This document shows positions 7,593 through 17,049 of a stretch of DNA of 64,000 bases, in pieces. Under the pieces are notes generated by a model, which searched no databases, was not told the origin of the DNA, and saw only the letters and a program-made list of their open reading frames with translations. Each line of letters opens with the position of its first letter. Position 1 is the stretch's first letter. A program made the position numbers and the translations under genes. The DNA is taken from positions 62,001 through 126,000 of the forward strand of contig NZ_JACAOA010000001.1 of assembly GCF_014049385.1 (NCBI RefSeq). The letters are read 5' to 3'. Source of the DNA: Ruoffia halotolerans (lineage in GTDB: Bacteria > Bacillota > Bacilli > Lactobacillales > Aerococcaceae).

Positions 7593-7859
7593 CTAGTTAT
7601 CAAATTTATTTCTTAATTGTTCTCCATCAAAAAGGTACTCTTTATCTTCTGTTACTAAAACTGGGATACCTACTTGATTTGTTTCTTTTTTATCATTAAA
7701 GACAGCTTCATTATCACGAACTGCCAAGAATTCTTTTAGGTTAGAAATCGATTCAGTGATATTCACACTTTTGAAACGAACCTCTAAACGGTTCAACTCA
7801 TTTAGAAACGATTTGGTGTCTGGACATACATCACTATAATATAAAATATTGTTTTCCAT
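7593..7859 (-). CDS. Glutaredoxin-like thioredoxin-fold protein
   Basis: 88 aa. The N-terminus MENNILYYSDVCPDTK has a beta strand followed by a CPDT motif where glutaredoxins have CPYC or CPxS, giving a single redox cysteine. VGIPVLV near residue 65 supplies the cis-proline strand of the fold. Similar small proteins are annotated as glutaredoxin-related in Lactobacillales. The redox partner is unknown. The ribosome site AGGAG is well placed. Confidence 0.7.
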   Translation of the reverse strand: MENNILYYSDVCPDTKSFLNELNRLEVRFKSVNITESISNLKEFLAVRDNEAVFNDKKETNQVGIPVLVTEDKEYLFDGEQLRNKFDN

Positions 7860-8034
7860 TTTTTCACTCCTATTTTTTACCTAATTTATTTATACGTTAC
7901 ATTCATCATAATTTCAACTATTTTGATTTGCTCATCATTCAACTTTTAAGTATAATTGGACAGTGAGTGATAAAATTCGATAGAAAAAACTTGAATTCTA
8001 TTTAATATTTATTGTCATATTAATGGAGGTAACA

Positions 8035-8880
8035 ATGGAAAAAAATGAAAAAAACGATAACCAAAGTTGGTTGCTTCGTTTCGTAAAAGGGATGTTTGTT
8101 GGATCAGGCTTTATTGTTCCTGGTGTCAGCGGGGGTGCTCTCGCAGCAATCTTCGGTATCTATGAAAGAATTATTAATTTTTTAGCTAACATCACTAAAA
8201 ACTTTAAAGAAAATGTTCGCTTCTTTTTACCAGTTGGTATTGGGGCGTTGGTAGGTATCGCCATTCTTTCTTGGGGTATTAGTTACTTACTTGGTTCTTT
8301 CGAAGTCATTATTACTTGGTTCTTTATTGGTGCTATTGTTGGAACTGCTCCGGCTCTTTGGGCTGAAGCTGGAAAAGAAGGCCGTGATAGAAAAGATTAT
8401 ATAATTATGATCATCGCTTTTGTTTTCGGTATTATTCTACTTGGTTTTGGGAATCAGCTATTCAATGGTGCGGTTCAACCAAGTTTTATTGCTTGGATGG
8501 TCTGTGGTGCTTTAATTGCTTTGGGAATCTTAATCCCCGGAATGAGCCCATCAAACTTTATTCTATATATGGGATTATATCAAGCAATGGCAGACGGATT
8601 TAAAACTTTTGATTTGGTTATCATTATTCCAATCGGAATTGGTGGTTTAATCACTATTTTATTACTTGCTAAAGTGATCGAGAAGATTTTCAGTACAAAT
8701 TATAGTGAATTCTTCCACTTTATCGTTGGAATTGTGTTGGCATCAACTTTAATGATTGTACCTCTTGGTTCAGCATACGCTGGCTTTGGCTTTTTACAAT
8801 TCTTGATGTGTTTTGTATTATTCACACTGGGTGCTCTTTTAGGCTGGTGGATGTCACAACTAGAAAATCGTTATAAGTAA
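8035..8880 (+). CDS. DUF368 membrane protein (polyprenyl-phosphate transporter family)
   Basis: 281 aa with about 8 hydrophobic segments. The family signature is the pair of similar re-entrant motifs GFIVPGVSGGALAAIFGIYE (near residue 29) and ILIPGMSPSNFILYMGLY. DUF368 proteins (PopT) have been linked to recycling undecaprenyl phosphate across the membrane for cell-wall synthesis; that role is from the family, not from context. I chose the ATG at 8035 because GGAGG lies 5 bases before it and overlaps an upstream in-frame ATG at 8023. Confidence 0.88.
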   Translation: MEKNEKNDNQSWLLRFVKGMFVGSGFIVPGVSGGALAAIFGIYERIINFLANITKNFKENVRFFLPVGIGALVGIAILSWGISYLLGSFEVIITWFFIGAIVGTAPALWAEAGKEGRDRKDYIIMIIAFVFGIILLGFGNQLFNGAVQPSFIAWMVCGALIALGILIPGMSPSNFILYMGLYQAMADGFKTFDLVIIIPIGIGGLITILLLAKVIEKIFSTNYSEFFHFIVGIVLASTLMIVPLGSAYAGFGFLQFLMCFVLFTLGALLGWWMSQLENRYK

Positions 8881-8893
8881 ACTAATATTTAAT

Positions 8894-8939
8894 AAAGCTC
8901 CTCATTTATCCTGATAGTGGATTAACTGAGGAGCTTTTT
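8894..8939 (+). terminator. Terminator after DUF368 gene
   Basis: Stem AAAGCTCCTCA/TGAGGAGCTTT with a T-run, between convergent DUF368 and malR genes. Confidence 0.85.
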
Positions 8940-8950
8940 GGTACAGCTGA

Positions 8951-9949
8951 TTATAAGACTAATTCTGCTTCGACAATTTCTTGGAAATATCTTTGTGTAT
9001 TATTCTCAGCATGCTTAAATGTAATTATGTCTAAAAGCATCGACAGTGCGCTATTTCCTAATTTTTGAGCATTAATATCCATGAATAACTCGTGCTTTTC
9101 ACGAGTTTTATGAGACTCATATGCTTTAAAAGTTGCCATTGGAATAGGCTCTTTTCCAGCTGTTTCCCAGCCAGAACGAATCCCCCGAGCAACCAGCTGG
9201 TCAGCTATGACCACCCCATCTAGTTCGGGCAATTCTAATAATTTTTCAACTAACTGATATCCTACGTTTGATAGGAATTGAAACTCATTAAATACAAGCG
9301 ACTGATCCACTTCTATCCCATGCTCTTCAAGCGCTTTACGATACCCTTCATATCTTAATTCGATAAAGTTTAACGACTTCTCTCCCCCAACAAAAGCAAT
9401 CTTTTTCCCGCCTTGCTTAATAATTTGAGAAGTTACTTCGTATGACATGTCCTCATTGTCATTATCCACTGAGTTCACTGCTTTAATTGATGGCGTTCCA
9501 ATAACAACAAAGGGAAAATTAATATCTTTTAAGAAGTGAATAATTTTATCATTTATTTTTGAATAAAGAAAAATCAATCCATCGACTTGTTTACCAAATA
9601 CCATAGTTTTAATTCGATCCAGTCTCTCATCTTCCGTATTTCCTGAACTTAAAAGTAATGTATACTTTTCTTCATTCGCCACTTCATTCATACCACGTAA
9701 TACAGTTGGAAAGAATGGATTTTGATAGAATGTATCTGTATTATCAGGCAATACTAAGCCAATAATACGTGAGGTACTATTAACAAGACTTCTTGCGTTC
9801 ATATTTGGATAATACTTTAATTCATCCATAATTGTTCTAACTTTTGTCTTTGTCTTTTCACTGATTGATGGGCTATTTGATATAACCCTAGAAACAGTAG
9901 AGGGAGAAACTCCTGCTACTCTAGCAACATCCTTTATTGTTACTGACAT
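8951..9949 (-). CDS. malR: LacI-family maltose/maltodextrin regulator MalR
   Basis: 332 aa. The N-terminal helix-turn-helix TIKDVARVAGVSPSTVSRVI (residues 4-23) and hinge helix are followed by a periplasmic-binding-like effector domain. It is divergent from malQ-glgP, and the 14-bp palindrome in front of malR recurs exactly in front of malE. It is therefore best read as MalR, repressing maltodextrin genes until maltose or a derivative binds. An operator overlaps its own start site, suggesting autoregulation. GlvR- or CcpA-like alternatives are less likely from context. Confidence 0.85.
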   Translation of the reverse strand: MSVTIKDVARVAGVSPSTVSRVISNSPSISEKTKTKVRTIMDELKYYPNMNARSLVNSTSRIIGLVLPDNTDTFYQNPFFPTVLRGMNEVANEEKYTLLLSSGNTEDERLDRIKTMVFGKQVDGLIFLYSKINDKIIHFLKDINFPFVVIGTPSIKAVNSVDNDNEDMSYEVTSQIIKQGGKKIAFVGGEKSLNFIELRYEGYRKALEEHGIEVDQSLVFNEFQFLSNVGYQLVEKLLELPELDGVVIADQLVARGIRSGWETAGKEPIPMATFKAYESHKTREKHELFMDINAQKLGNSALSMLLDIITFKHAENNTQRYFQEIVEAELVL

Positions 9950-9983
9950 TTTTACACCTCAATCTGATAATTTGCCCCTTTTA

Positions 9984-9997
9984 CGCAAACGATTGCG
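9984..9997. promoter_or_regulatory. MalR-type operator at malR
   Basis: CGCAAACGATTGCG, a near-perfect LacI-family palindrome. It lies just downstream of a minus-strand TATAAT (10011-10006), covering the likely malR transcription start. The same 14-mer occurs on the other strand at 26370-26383. Confidence 0.8.
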
Positions 9998-10071
9998 TTT
10001 TTTTAATTATACTGAAACATTGTCTTTAAAGCAATCATAGACTGTAATAAAATATTTTAATCGCTTTCACT

Positions 10072-10110
10072 ACGAAAACGTTTGTTTTTTATTTGTTTCT
10101 CTCGTATAAT
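10072..10110 (+). promoter_or_regulatory. malQ-glgP promoter with operator
   Basis: TTGTTT (10082-10087), 17 bases, TATAAT (10105-10110). The operator-like ACGAAAACGTTTGT (10072-10085) overlaps the -35 box, so a bound LacI-family repressor would block polymerase. Confidence 0.75.
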
Positions 10111-10133
10111 GGAATTGCATTAATTATTACATC

Positions 10134-10195
10134 TCCTTTTCGTTATGTAAGAGTTTTCAGTTATCTTAGCGAAAGCTTTTGCATAACGGAAAGGA
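10134..10195 (+). promoter_or_regulatory. 25-bp hairpin in the malQ leader
   Basis: Bases 10134-10158 can pair without interruption with 10171-10195 (a few G-U pairs), leaving the 12-base loop AGTTATCTTAGC. It lies about 17 bases after the predicted transcription start and 35 bases before the malQ ATG. The real ribosome site (TAGGAGG, 10214-10220) is outside the stem. There is no T-run directly after it, so it is not a standard terminator. A role in mRNA stability or as a protein or RNA target is inference. Confidence 0.7.
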
Positions 10196-10229
10196 TATAA
10201 GAAATTTTTTTAGTAGGAGGTTACACAAT

Positions 10230-11837
10230 ATGACACGTACAAGTGGTGTATTAATGCACATATCATCATTGCCAGGCCCTTTTGGCATTGGAACGTTTGG
10301 ACAATCTGCTTATGATTTTGTTGATTTTCTAAAAGAGACGAAACAAACACACTGGCAAATTCTTCCGTTAACAACAACCAGTTACGGTGACTCGCCTTAT
10401 CAGTCCTTTTCAGCTTTTGCGGGTAATACCTATTTTATAGACTATACTCTTTTGGAAGAAGATGGTTTATTAAAGAAAAATGATTACGAATCAGTCAATT
10501 TTGGAGATGATCCTGAAAAAGTGGATTATAGTTTAATTTACAAAGTTAAACGCCCTATCTTAGAAAAAGCTGTGAAACGGTTTATTGAACTGGGCGATTT
10601 TGACGATTACTACCACTTTGAAGAAACAAATAAGGATTGGCTCATTGATTTTAGTGAATTTATGAGTATTAAAGAAAGTTTCAATGAAGAACCTTGGTAT
10701 AACTGGGATGAAGCGAGTATTAATCGAGAACCTGAAACAATGAAGGAATATCGTGAGACGCTCAGTGATCAAATTACTTATCATAAAGTGACTCAATATT
10801 TATTCTTTAAACAATATAATCAATTAAAGAAATATGCGAATGACAATCACATTCAAATTGTTGGGGATATCCCTATCTACGTATCTAGAGATAGTGTAGA
10901 AATGTGGGCAACACCTCAATACTTCAAAATGAAGAACAAAGTAGAACCAACGCACGTTGCTGGAACACCGCCAGATAGCTTTTCAGATGACGGACAATTC
11001 TGGGGGAATCCGATTTATGATTGGGAATATATGAAGGAAAATGGCTATGACTGGTGGATTTGGAGATTAAAAGAAAGCTTTAATCTATACGATGTTGTTC
11101 GTATTGACCATTTCCGTGGATTTGAATCTTTCTGGGAAGTTCCTTACGGATCAAAATCATCGGCAGCGGGTCAATGGACAAAAGGTCCTGGTTATGACTT
11201 ATTCAAACATATTACTGATGCCCTTGGTGAATTAAATATTATCGCCGAAGATTTAGGTTTCATGACTCAAGAAGTTATTGATATGCGTGATAAGACTGGT
11301 TATCCTGGTATGAAGATTTTACAATTTGGTTTCAATGGTTTCGAAGATAGTATCGAACTACCCCATAACTATATTCCAAATACTGTAGCTTATGTGGGAA
11401 CGCATGATAATATGACTGCTCGTGGATGGTATGAAGATACTACGAACCAAGCAATGAGAGACCAATTAGATTCTTACTTAAACAGACGTCCTGGAGAAAA
11501 AATCTCTGAAGCATTAAACCGTGGAATCGCTTCTTCTGTGAGTGATTTCGCCATTTACACAATGCAAGACTTACTCGATTTAGATAATAGTGCCCGAATG
11601 AATGAACCATCAACCATTGGGCATAACTGGCAATGGCGTATGTTAGACGGTGCGATTGATGAACCTCTTAAAGAGTCATTAACTAAACTCACTGTCGAGT
11701 ACTTCCGTGCACCTCGACAATATAACCCTGAGCAAACTGAAGAAAACACAGATGAATACGTTGAGTTGGAAGCATCAGACGCTAAAGGTGAGTATCACCC
11801 AGCACCAGAATTAGATGATGTGGAAACCGATATATAA
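10230..11837 (+). CDS. malQ: 4-alpha-glucanotransferase MalQ
   Basis: 535 aa. Disproportionates maltodextrins, releasing glucose and longer chains for GlgP. GH77 features: SGVLMHISSLPGPFGIGTFG at the N-terminus, VRIDHFRGFESFWEVP with the nucleophile Asp, IIAEDLG with the acid/base Glu, and VAYVGTHDN with the third Asp. The C-terminus has an acidic tail (residues about 500-535) beyond the usual end of the barrel. The start at 10230 follows TAGGAGG; an upstream TTG in frame would lie in the leader hairpin. First gene of a malQ-glgP unit controlled by MalR. Confidence 0.95.
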   Translation: MTRTSGVLMHISSLPGPFGIGTFGQSAYDFVDFLKETKQTHWQILPLTTTSYGDSPYQSFSAFAGNTYFIDYTLLEEDGLLKKNDYESVNFGDDPEKVDYSLIYKVKRPILEKAVKRFIELGDFDDYYHFEETNKDWLIDFSEFMSIKESFNEEPWYNWDEASINREPETMKEYRETLSDQITYHKVTQYLFFKQYNQLKKYANDNHIQIVGDIPIYVSRDSVEMWATPQYFKMKNKVEPTHVAGTPPDSFSDDGQFWGNPIYDWEYMKENGYDWWIWRLKESFNLYDVVRIDHFRGFESFWEVPYGSKSSAAGQWTKGPGYDLFKHITDALGELNIIAEDLGFMTQEVIDMRDKTGYPGMKILQFGFNGFEDSIELPHNYIPNTVAYVGTHDNMTARGWYEDTTNQAMRDQLDSYLNRRPGEKISEALNRGIASSVSDFAIYTMQDLLDLDNSARMNEPSTIGHNWQWRMLDGAIDEPLKESLTKLTVEYFRAPRQYNPEQTEENTDEYVELEASDAKGEYHPAPELDDVETDI

Positions 11838-11926
11838 GAGTTATTATTATCTATTTACTTTTATAATCAGTAATATATAAATGTAGTGCGTTACTTAAAA
11901 TAGATCAACCCATAAAGGAGTTCAAA

Positions 11927-14212
11927 ATGAGTATTTTAGAAAATTATGTTTTAGATAACTTTGATAAGCCGATTCGTGAGTGTACGGATCAAGAGATGTA
12001 TAAGGTGTTATTAGATCTTGTTCGTGACAAATCTCGTGAATTACCTACAAATGATGACAAAAAGAAGAAATTATACTACTTTAGTGCGGAATTCTTAATT
12101 GGTAAATTATTATCAAATAACTTATTAAACTTAGGTATTTACGATGAAGTAAACAATGAGTTAATCGCCAATGGTAAAAACATCATGGACATTGAACAAG
12201 CAGAATTAGAACCTTCATTAGGTAATGGTGGATTAGGTCGTCTAGCAGCATGTTTTGTCGATTCAATTACAACTTTAGGTATTAATGGTGATGGTGTAGG
12301 GCTGAATTATCATTTTGGTTTATTTAAACAAGTCTTTAAAGATAACCAACAAACTCAACTCCCTGATCCATGGATTACGGAAGAATCGTGGTTAATTAAA
12401 AACGAAAAATCATATGAAGTGCCATTCAATAACTTTACTTTGAAATCAACTTTATATGATATCGATGTCCTAGGATATAATAGTGATACTCGAAATCGTT
12501 TACGTCTGTTCGACTTAGATTCAGTAACAAGCGATATTATTGAAGAAGGAACGATTCACTTTGATAAGACAAATATTGAAGAGAACTTAACATTATTCTT
12601 ATACCCTGATGATTCAGACCGTGAAGGAGAATTATTAAGAATTTTCCAACAATACTTTATGGTATCGAACGGTGCGCAGTTAATACTTGATGAAGCAGTT
12701 GCTCGTGGAAGTAATTTACACGATTTAGCAGAATATGCAGTCATTCAAATTAACGATACCCACCCTGCTTTCGTTATTCCAGAAATGATTCGTCTATTAA
12801 CACAACGTGGTATCGATTTTGATGAAGCCATTCAAATCACTCAATCATTGACAGCATTCACTAACCATACAATCTTAGCTGAAGCTTTAGAAAAATGGCC
12901 AATAGATGAATTAGAACAAGTTATGCCAGAAATTGCGAACATTATCCGTGAATTAGATAATCGTAAAAAAGATGAATTCCCTAATAATCACGCCGTATCA
13001 ATTATTGATGAACACGACCGTGTACATATGGCACATATGGCTATTCATTATGGTTACAGTATCAATGGAGTGGCTGCATTACATACTGAAATCTTAAAAA
13101 ATTCAGAATTAAAAGCATTCTTTGATATTTATCCGAATAAATTTATTAACAAAACAAACGGTATTACGTTCCGTCGTTGGATTATGGACGCAAATAAAGA
13201 ACTTGCTGACTTCATTGATGACCTAATTTCAGATGAGTGGAGAACTTCAGCGAATCTAGAACCATTATTAGACTTTAAAGATGATGAAAATGTCCTTACT
13301 AAATTGCGTGCAATAAAGTTTAATAATAAACAACGTCTAAGTCATCGATTAGAAACTATGCAAAATGTTACGATTAACGAACATTCAATTATTGATGTTC
13401 AGATCAAACGTATTCATGAATACAAACGTCAACAAATGTTATTACTTTATATCATTCATAAATACAATGACATTAAGAATGGTAACATTCCAAAAACACC
13501 AATTACAATTATCTTTGGTGGTAAAGCTGCAGCAGCTTATACAATCGCAAGAGATATTATTCATGCTATCTTAACTGTATCTGAAATTATCGCCAATGAT
13601 GATGAGGTCAATGAGCATTTCCAAGTAGTTATGGTAGAAAACTATAACGTAACGCATGCACAGTACTTAATTCCGGCTACAGACATTTCAGAACAAATTT
13701 CGCTCGCATCTAAAGAAGCAAGTGGAACAGGTAACATGAAATTCATGCTGAATGGTGCCTTAACATTATGTACTTTAGATGGTGCTAACGTTGAGATTGC
13801 TGATTTAGTTGGTGAGGAAAACATCTATATCTTCGGTAAACGAAGTGAAGAAATTGTCGATTTATATGCTACAAATGGTTACAACGCTCGTTCTTACTAT
13901 GAACGCGAAACAATTAAACCATTAGTTGATTTCTTAATGAGTCCTAAGATGCTTGAACTAGGTAACGAAGATCGCTTATCTCGCTTACAGTATGACATGA
14001 TTAACAAAGATTACTTCATGGCTTTAATTGACCTTGAAGAATTCATTGAAATCAAAGAGAAAGTTTATGAAGATTACGAAGACCACGATACGTGGACTCG
14101 TAAAGCATTAATTAACATTGCTAAAGCAGGATTCTTCTCTTCAGATAGAACAATTAATGAATACAACCGTGACATCTGGCATTTAGAACAAGATATTAAA
14201 AACGTAAATTAA
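11927..14212 (+). CDS. glgP: Glycogen/maltodextrin phosphorylase
   Basis: 761 aa, slightly shorter than the typical 800 of the family, as in many Lactobacillales. GT35 enzyme releasing glucose-1-phosphate from glycogen or maltodextrin ends. Motifs include [13 protein letters not shown] near residue 96 and the PLP site [14 protein letters not shown], with the lysine around residue 605. It starts 89 bases after malQ with AAGGAG ahead and ends at a terminator. The product feeds either glycolysis or GlgC. Whether glycogen or maltodextrin is the main substrate cannot be told from sequence alone. Confidence 0.93.
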   Translation: MSILENYVLDNFDKPIRECTDQEMYKVLLDLVRDKSRELPTNDDKKKKLYYFSAEFLIGKLLSNNLLNLGIYDEVNNELIANGKNIMDIEQAELEPSLGNGGLGRLAACFVDSITTLGINGDGVGLNYHFGLFKQVFKDNQQTQLPDPWITEESWLIKNEKSYEVPFNNFTLKSTLYDIDVLGYNSDTRNRLRLFDLDSVTSDIIEEGTIHFDKTNIEENLTLFLYPDDSDREGELLRIFQQYFMVSNGAQLILDEAVARGSNLHDLAEYAVIQINDTHPAFVIPEMIRLLTQRGIDFDEAIQITQSLTAFTNHTILAEALEKWPIDELEQVMPEIANIIRELDNRKKDEFPNNHAVSIIDEHDRVHMAHMAIHYGYSINGVAALHTEILKNSELKAFFDIYPNKFINKTNGITFRRWIMDANKELADFIDDLISDEWRTSANLEPLLDFKDDENVLTKLRAIKFNNKQRLSHRLETMQNVTINEHSIIDVQIKRIHEYKRQQMLLLYIIHKYNDIKNGNIPKTPITIIFGGKAAAAYTIARDIIHAILTVSEIIANDDEVNEHFQVVMVENYNVTHAQYLIPATDISEQISLASKEASGTGNMKFMLNGALTLCTLDGANVEIADLVGEENIYIFGKRSEEIVDLYATNGYNARSYYERETIKPLVDFLMSPKMLELGNEDRLSRLQYDMINKDYFMALIDLEEFIEIKEKVYEDYEDHDTWTRKALINIAKAGFFSSDRTINEYNRDIWHLEQDIKNVN

Positions 14213-14234
14213 TATAATGTTTTGATACATGAGC

Positions 14235-14269
14235 AAAAGGGCAATTCCGTTTGGATTTGCCCTTTTTTT
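14235..14269 (+). terminator. Terminator of malQ-glgP
   Basis: AAAAGGGCAA/TTGCCCTTTT stem followed by T-run, between convergent glgP and luxS. Confidence 0.85.
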
Positions 14270-14275
14270 GTTCAA

Positions 14276-14740
14276 TTAAATAACTTTACGTTCAAATGGA
14301 TCGATACTAATTCCGTCATTCAATACTTGTTTTGCATATTCTTTTGCTGCAAATAACGAGTGGTCTTTATAATTTCCACATTCGATTGCTGTTGTTGCTT
14401 CGATCACATCTGCTTCAATAATTATATTTAAGACTTTCTCTAATGCTTCTGCAATCTCTTCTGGACTGTGATCATTCCAAGCAACCATGTAGAAACCAGT
14501 ACGGCATCCCATTGGCGAGATGTCAATAAGACCTTCGATTTCATCACGCATATGAATTGCTAAGAAGTGCTCTAATGTATGAACAGCACTTGTTGGTAAA
14601 GCATCTTTGTTAGGTTGTAGGAATCTTAAATCATACTTCTCAATTACTGCTCCCTTTTCATGCTCTTCTTTACCCGCTAATCTTACATAAGGTGCTATTA
14701 CTTTGTTATGATCTAACGAAAAACTTTCTACTTTAGCCAT
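14276..14740 (-). CDS. luxS: S-ribosylhomocysteine lyase LuxS
   Basis: 154 aa. It cleaves S-ribosylhomocysteine to homocysteine and DPD, the AI-2 precursor, in the activated methyl cycle. The HTLEH motif supplies zinc ligands H54 and H58 with E57; the third ligand is the cysteine of AIECGNY near 123; MGCRTGFYM carries the catalytic C79. I prefer the second ATG (14740): GGAGG is 9 bases before it but only 3 bases before the upstream ATG at 14746. It stands alone. Confidence 0.95.
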   Translation of the reverse strand: MAKVESFSLDHNKVIAPYVRLAGKEEHEKGAVIEKYDLRFLQPNKDALPTSAVHTLEHFLAIHMRDEIEGLIDISPMGCRTGFYMVAWNDHSPEEIAEALEKVLNIIIEADVIEATTAIECGNYKDHSLFAAKEYAKQVLNDGISIDPFERKVI

Positions 14741-14840
14741 TATCATTGTCCTCCTTGTTTTATATAGACGAATTCTTATTTTCTTTCATATCATATCTTA
14801 ACATATCCTAGAATAAAAGGTCATTTAAGAAATATTTGAG

Positions 14841-14878
14841 AAAAAATTCCAGCAAGCACCGGGGAGATGCTTGCTGGA
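14841..14878 (-). terminator. Terminator of the decayed GH3 gene
   Basis: CCAGCAAGC/GCTTGCTGG stem with AATTTTTT after it on the minus strand. It remains intact although the gene before it is broken. Confidence 0.75.
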
Positions 14879-14950
14879 TCGGAGATTTTGAATGATTTAG
14901 TTATATTATTTTCTATCTCTTTAAAGTTTTGTATCCCATAAACCACAAAA

Positions 14951-15986
14951 TTAATCTACTGAGCTTACACCTTTGAATTCAGATTTGTCAGCTAATTTCT
15001 TAACTCGTTCTTCCATTGTTACTAACATACCATCGTAAGTATTAATGTAAGTCCCTACTTGTGGAACGTCAGCTAAATCGAATGAATTTTGTACTAAAAC
15101 ATAGATAGTTGGATTTCATGTACATAGAATGAGCTATCTGGAGTACCTTTAGATGCTGGCCAAAAGTACGTTGGATAGTACAAGCACTGTTAACATCACC
15201 TACGTTAATGATTAAATCATAATTTACAGTTAAGTTAAAAATGGGTTGTTTTTGAGCATAAACGTTCGAAATAGCTGCTCAACGTTCTTCTTCAGGTAAC
15301 TTCATGATTTTCTCTTGAGTTGATTCCCAAAATGATACTTCATGTCTACGTTCTTCTAATAATCTTTCAAGTGGTCATGTGCTTTTGGTTTATTACCAGC
15401 GATCATAGCACCGAATCCACCTTTAATACCTGAAATTGGTAGTAATAAGATACGTTTGTAACATTCTGGTGTAACTGGGAATAGATCTTTTTGTTTATCT
15501 TTAACTAGAGTGATTGCTTTATCTGCAACTTCACGAACAACTTCTGTGTTAGCTTCTGATGCGATTCTTGATAGAGCCTCTTCTTTTGGTAACATAATTT
15601 CTTCACGTGGAGTGTTATGTAAACCGATTTTAGCTTTAAGACCTAAAGTACGACGAATTGCATCGTGTAGTCGTTCTTCAGTTAATAGACCGTTTTCTAG
15701 TCCTTCTTTCATCTATTGGAAGTCTTCATCTGGATCATTGAAGAATAAGAATAAGTCACATCTAGCTTCAATCGTTGTTGGTAACATTTCACGACGAGGT
15801 AATGAAGCAGTCATCGCTACCATGTGTGAAGCATCTGTTACGATAATACCGTTAAATCCAACTTTACCAAGTAATAATTCGTCTAATAAAGTCTTGTTTA
15901 ATGACGCTGGTAAGAAATCATCTTCATCACGTTCTGGGTGTAATGCTTTTTCTTATTCTGGTAAGTGAATATGTCCAGGAGGGAAC
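14951..15986 (-). pseudogene. Decayed GH3 beta-N-acetylhexosaminidase-like gene, 5' truncated
   Basis: Reading the minus strand in pieces gives the C-terminal part of a family 3 glycoside hydrolase: GHIHLPE, FLPASLNKTLLDELLLGKVG, FNGIIVTDASHM, CDLFLFFNDPDEDF, RRTLGLKAKIGL, VADKAITLVKDKQ, NVYAQKQP, LADVPQVGTYINTYDG. It is interrupted by in-frame stops TAA (15953-15955), TAG (15713-15715) and TGA (15279-15281), and by frameshifts near 15360 and in 15100-15200. The N-terminal half is missing where it meets an IS3-family fragment near 15980. It cannot make an enzyme. A longest open stretch of 118 codons remains at 15356-15712. Confidence 0.88.
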
Positions 15987-16215
15987 TGTCTAGATAATGC
16001 ACCGATGGAAAACTTTTTTGGTTTATTGAAGCAAGAAATTTACTACGGTGAAACAATTGAAAGTATCGGGGAGTTAGAAGCACGAATCAGATCATATATT
16101 TACTGGTACAATCACGAATGTATTAAAACAAAACTAAACGGCCTGTCACCTATTCAATATAGGTGACAGGCCACTTAGAAAAATATTCGATTAAAGTCCT
16201 TTTTTAAGGTTCACT
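15981..16215 (+). mobile_element. IS3/IS150-family transposase remnant
   Basis: The plus strand encodes the C-terminal end of an IS3-family OrfB: GNCLDNAPMENFFGLLKQEI, then YIYWYNHECIKTKLNGLSPI and QYR, stopping at TGA 16165-16167. The ENFFGLLKQE and YNHECIKTKL motifs include the last DDE glutamate region. Everything upstream, including the first two catalytic aspartates and the left end, is gone. The sequence up to about 16215 (GTCCTTTTTTAAGGTTCACT) resembles the right terminal repeat of such elements. It cannot transpose. Confidence 0.82.
16141..16173. repeat. 14-bp inverted repeat at transposase end
   Basis: GGCCTGTCACCTAT and its exact complement flank TCAAT and include the transposase stop codon. 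On the minus strand a T-rich stretch follows, so it may stop transcription entering the element. Confidence 0.65.
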
Positions 16216-16248
16216 ACATTCAGTGGTGTTTTCAAGTTTGTCTACTTT

Positions 16249-16953
16249 TTATTCTTTTTTCAAGTTGTTTTTCTTATTTTGTGATAAACTTCTGCGGTTC
16301 GTTACAATATGAATTCGCATCACATCTTCCGCTAAAATCGGATCCCTACTTTTAATTGCATCCATAATCTCTCTATGCGATACAATTGTTTCGTCTTTGA
16401 TTCGGTTACTTGTGTAGTAATCATAATAACGAGAAATCGATTGATTAATTATCGAAACTAAGTTTGACATAGCTACGTTGCCACTCATTTCAGAAACTAA
16501 CTTGTGAAATTCAATATCCTTCTCAATATGCTCATCACTAAATGCGCCAATTCTTTCTTCAATTTCCAAACGTATTTTGTCTAATTCTTCAATTTGCTCG
16601 TCTGTTGCATTTGTTGCAGCTAGGGCAGCAACACGTGGTTCTAAAAGATATCTAATCTCAAATAAGTCTTCTGTTAGTTTAAGTGTATCCTTAACGAAGC
16701 TAAAGCCAAGTGGATCATCAACAATTCCTGTATTCTCACTGACATAAGTTCCTGAGCCTTGTCTTACTTCAAGAATATTACGTGACACAAGCGCACGGAC
16801 AGCTTCTCTTAATGTACTTCGCCCGACATTCACTTCTTCCGCTAACTTATATTCGTTTGGAAGCTTATCTCCTGTGGTTAAATTATTCGTAATTATATAG
16901 TTTAAGATAGACTCACTTGTTTGTTCAATTAAAGACTTAGCAGTCCCTTCCAT
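16249..16953 (-). CDS. GntR-family regulator, FadR/FCD subfamily
   Basis: 234 aa. N-terminal winged helix: LTTGDKLPNEYKLAEEVNVG, RSTLREAVRALVSRNILEVR, QGSGTYV. From about residue 90 an all-helical FCD ligand domain follows (FEIRYLLEPRVAALAA; EKDIEFHKLV; SHREIMDAIKSRD) with the usual metal-binding Asp/His pattern. Such regulators usually respond to sugar acids or organic acids and repress adjacent genes. Here the neighbours are a broken GH3 gene and a phosphoesterase, so its target is not evident. The C-terminal tail is lysine-rich. Confidence 0.85.
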   Translation of the reverse strand: MEGTAKSLIEQTSESILNYIITNNLTTGDKLPNEYKLAEEVNVGRSTLREAVRALVSRNILEVRQGSGTYVSENTGIVDDPLGFSFVKDTLKLTEDLFEIRYLLEPRVAALAATNATDEQIEELDKIRLEIEERIGAFSDEHIEKDIEFHKLVSEMSGNVAMSNLVSIINQSISRYYDYYTSNRIKDETIVSHREIMDAIKSRDPILAEDVMRIHIVTNRRSLSQNKKNNLKKE

Positions 16954-17049
16954 TACCCTTCCTCCATATCATCTGATGACTTCAATCTTATATTACACTT
17001 TTTTTACATTATTGCAAATGCTTTCAGTGTGTTTTTATCGGTTTTAACC

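Noticed and set aside
10169-10182. GCGAAAGCTTTTGC as another MalR operator
   Set aside because: Its centre is AGCT rather than the ACG-type centre of the other sites, and it is fully explained as part of the 25-bp hairpin.
10179-10229. 17 extra N-terminal codons of malQ from a TTG
   Set aside because: The TTG lies in the leader hairpin without a ribosome site; TAGGAGG serves the ATG at 10230.
15510-15968. 152-codon ORF on the plus strand
   Set aside because: It is the antisense of the GH3 pseudogene; the minus strand shows clear family motifs and the plus-strand product resembles nothing.
16141-16173. The 14-bp inverted repeat as an IS terminal repeat or att site
   Set aside because: It covers the transposase stop codon, about 40 bases short of the likely right end, and has no partner copy in the window.
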